Positions 14,693-16,401 of a stretch of 16,401 nt of DNA are shown here, in pieces. Location of the stretch: the NCBI GenBank assembly GCA_003566475.1, contig PXDE01000175.1, positions 1-16,401 of the forward strand. Reading direction: 5' to 3'. The notes under the pieces were generated by a model. It was not told where the DNA came from and ran no database searches. It worked only from the letters and a program-made list of their open reading frames with translations. The stretch's first letter is position 1, and every line of letters starts with the position of its first letter. The position numbers were made by a program, and so were the translations under genes. The stretch is from PVC group bacterium. GTDB taxonomy: Bacteria; Verrucomicrobiota; Kiritimatiellia; SS1-B-03-39; PXDE01.

Positions 14693-16401
14693 ATGACCCG
14701 CGTCCTGAATCCTCGCCTGTTCGTCTTCGCCGCGCTCGTGTGCGGCCTGCCGCCGCTTTCCGCTCAGGAGGTCGTCGAAGTCGACGGTCAGATCCGGGTT
14801 AAGCCCTACCCGATCGACGCGAAATGGCTCAACGTCTGGCCGGAGGCCGATGAGAATGCCTTCTGGGATCGGGCCAATCTCGTGATCCGCCGCCACGCCC
14901 GGCCGGGCGGGTTCGGCAACAAGCACTTCGAGAACGAGAAATCCTCCTATCCCAACGCCTTCCTGGCCTTTCTGGCCGGACACCGCCGGCCGGCTCTCGA
15001 CTTCCTTCAGGCCGAGGACACCCAGGCCCAGTCCTGGCACGCCCACACCGAAGGGATCGATTTCTACGCCGCCTTCACCCTGAAGGGTCAGATGCGGAAG
15101 TACTATTTCTTCGGCCCCTATCTGGAGCCCGCCTACCGGGAGCGGATGCGCCGGGGGTCGGCCGCCTGGACCCGCACCGACCCCCGCTCCACTCCCCATC
15201 CCGTGTTCCGGCGCTACAACCCCAATGTGGACGGCTGGACCCCCGAGCGGTTCGGCAACCGGCAGGTGGACGGGCGGCGCACCGACAACCTGTTCGCCAT
15301 GACCACCGTGGCCACGTATCTGATGGCCGAGGAGACCGGGAACCGCGAAGTCCAGGAGATCTACCGCGACCACATCTATCGCTATGTGTGGGCGCTCTAC
15401 CACATCGGCATGGGCGAATGGGATTCGGCCACGTACCACGGCCACACCTTCGCGGCCTACCTCAACCTCTACGACTTCGCCCGCGACGAGGCCATGAAAG
15501 GCGTGGCCAAGGCCGCGCTGGACCAGCTTTCCGCCATGATGGCCCTCAAGTATTACCGGGGCGGCATGGTCCGCCCCACCAAGCGCGACAACTCGTTCCA
15601 CAACATCCCCATGGGTGGCGACCTGCCCAATTTCGCCTGGCTCTATTTCGGCGAGAGCAACCTCGGGGGACGGCATTTCGAGGCCGATCAGGCCCACGCC
15701 ATCCTCAGTGCCTACCGGCCGCCGCGCGCCGCCCTCGCCCTCGCCCGCAAGCAGATTCCCCGCCCCGTGGAGATCCTCTCCACCAAGGTCGAGTACGAGA
15801 ACTGGAACCGGGACGCCGACGGCAGCCACCGTCCGCGCCATTTCGAGACGATGTTCATTGCCCCCACCTACATGCTGGGCAGTCTCACCCCGAGCGGCCC
15901 CGAAGGCGACGTGGCCCCGTTCAACCTGGTGGTCGAGAACTCGGAGCGCGGGGTGGACTATTTCGTGGCCGCCACCTCCCACCGCGACAACCTGCCCCGG
16001 CTGGGCATCGATCCCGGCGTCCACATCGCCCAGTACCGGAACCTCGTGCTCTGGCTCCGCAACGCCGATCAGGGCGATGGCTTCGTGTTCCAGGTTCCGG
16101 CCCGGGTCCAGCGGGAGACCCTCGACGGCATCTGGTTCTTCCGGTTCGAAAGGACCTGGGCGGCCGTCTGGCCCATCCACCTCGGCGCCCCGGAGCTTCG
16201 TGAGCCCACCGGCCGCGCCGCCCGCAGCCTGCCCGATGAGCGTGGACTGTTCGCCCCCCGTGCCGGCGGCCCCTACTACGGCTTCGCCCTCGAAGTCGGC
16301 GACGCCTCCAGCCATGGCGACTACGACGCCTTCCGCCGATCCGTCCGCGCCATTTCGAGACGATGTTCATTGCCCCCACCTACATGCTGGGCAGTCTCAC
16401 C
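14693..16401 (+). CDS. Secreted protein of unknown family, possible alpha/alpha-toroid; incomplete at right edge
   Basis: The ATG at 14693 is preceded by GGAG (14681-14684, eight-base spacing). Residues 1-24 are a signal peptide (MTRVLNPRLFVFAALVCGLP, cleavage near LSA-Q). The mature protein is rich in Trp, Tyr and His and in helices: AFWDRANLVIRRHARPGGFG, DFLQAEDTQAQSWHAHTEG, NLFAMTTVATYLMAEETGN, YHGHTFAAYLNLYDFARDEA. After about residue 380 it turns to beta-rich sequence (HFETMFIAPTYMLGSLTP, then GDGFVFQVPARV and DGIWFFRFERTWAAVWPIHL). A helical barrel followed by a beta region is the layout of several polysaccharide lyases and glycosidases, so a carbohydrate-active role is a guess, not an assignment. 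Coding is convincing to about 16340. From 16341 the sequence is an out-of-frame copy of 15829-15889, so the real C-terminus is not in the window. Confidence 0.75.
   Translation, partial: MTRVLNPRLFVFAALVCGLPPLSAQEVVEVDGQIRVKPYPIDAKWLNVWPEADENAFWDRANLVIRRHARPGGFGNKHFENEKSSYPNAFLAFLAGHRRPALDFLQAEDTQAQSWHAHTEGIDFYAAFTLKGQMRKYYFFGPYLEPAYRERMRRGSAAWTRTDPRSTPHPVFRRYNPNVDGWTPERFGNRQVDGRRTDNLFAMTTVATYLMAEETGNREVQEIYRDHIYRYVWALYHIGMGEWDSATYHGHTFAAYLNLYDFARDEAMKGVAKAALDQLSAMMALKYYRGGMVRPTKRDNSFHNIPMGGDLPNFAWLYFGESNLGGRHFEADQAHAILSAYRPPRAALALARKQIPRPVEILSTKVEYENWNRDADGSHRPRHFETMFIAPTYMLGSLTPSGPEGDVAPFNLVVENSERGVDYFVAATSHRDNLPRLGIDPGVHIAQYRNLVLWLRNADQGDGFVFQVPARVQRETLDGIWFFRFERTWAAVWPIHLGAPELREPTGRAARSLPDERGLFAPRAGGPYYGFALEVGDASSHGDYDAFRRSVRAISRRCSLPPPTCWAVS
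15829..15889. repeat. First copy of a 61-bp exact direct repeat
   Basis: This segment is in frame within the secreted protein gene and encodes RPRHFETMFIAPTYMLGSLT. It recurs base for base at 16341-16401, 512 bases downstream. The base before the repeat differs (A here, T before the second copy). As the segment reads naturally in frame here, this is the genuine copy. Confidence 0.95.
16341..16401. repeat. Second copy of the 61-bp repeat at the window end; likely assembly artefact
   Basis: The last 61 bases of the window are identical to 15829-15889. The 512-base offset is not a multiple of three, so here they read in the wrong frame (SVRAISRRCSLPPPTCWAVS). A repeat that starts inside a gene, breaks its frame and stops exactly at the sequence end is what a mis-extended contig end gives. 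A genuine tandem duplication of the 512-bp unit remains possible. Confidence 0.85.

Noticed and set aside
14612..16315. 567-codon minus-strand open frame opposite the secreted protein gene
   Set aside because: The plus frame has a ribosome site, signal peptide and protein-like composition; the minus frame is Gly/Val/Glu-rich and featureless.

Overview
The window is very GC-rich bacterial DNA (well above 65% G+C by eye), densely coded, with third codon positions almost all G or C. The gene content suggests a member of the PVC group, with Kiritimatiellota, Lentisphaerota or Verrucomicrobiota as the best guesses. The pointers are a Ser/Thr kinase with an N-terminal zinc ribbon and a C-terminal membrane anchor, an ExbB with its own signal peptide, a GH78-like glycosidase next to a large secreted protein of unknown family, and short degenerate tandem repeats between genes. 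This placement is an inference from gene style, not a measurement.

Left part (1-6736, all minus strand). Read in the direction of transcription, the order is kinase, ftsK, rodZ-like, pgsA, exbB, exbD, and a secreted TPR-type protein that runs off the left edge. From ftsK to exbD the genes overlap by ATGA or abut, so they form one tightly coupled operon. It links chromosome translocation, a cell-shape type membrane protein, phospholipid head-group synthesis and a proton-driven membrane motor. The exbD-TPR spacer holds two short tandem repeats, and the start of the TPR gene cannot be placed with certainty.

Middle (6817-10857). An RluA-family pseudouridine synthase (plus strand) diverges from the kinase and converges with a 4-bp overlap on a zinc-ribbon protein of unknown function. 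The front half of that protein looks like a Ras-type GTPase that has lost its P-loop. Behind it, on the same strand, is a complete elongation factor G gene without any of its usual str-operon neighbours.

Right part (11068-16401). A cytoplasmic GH78-like (alpha-L-rhamnosidase family) gene converges, again with a 4-bp overlap, on a calcineurin-like metallophosphoesterase. The divergent region that follows (14409-14692) contains an AT-rich block with a perfect 18-bp palindrome and a degenerate second copy of its arm, probably a REP-like dispersed element. The last gene is a secreted protein of unknown family, open at the right edge. The final 61 bases of the window exactly repeat 15829-15889 out of frame, which looks like an assembly artefact; sequence from 16341 on should not be trusted.

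I see no CRISPR array, phage, transposase, tRNA or rRNA gene, and no recognisable defence or biosynthetic cluster. The items most worth a second look are the pseudo-GTPase/zinc-ribbon protein, the palindrome block, the terminal duplication and the unassigned secreted protein.
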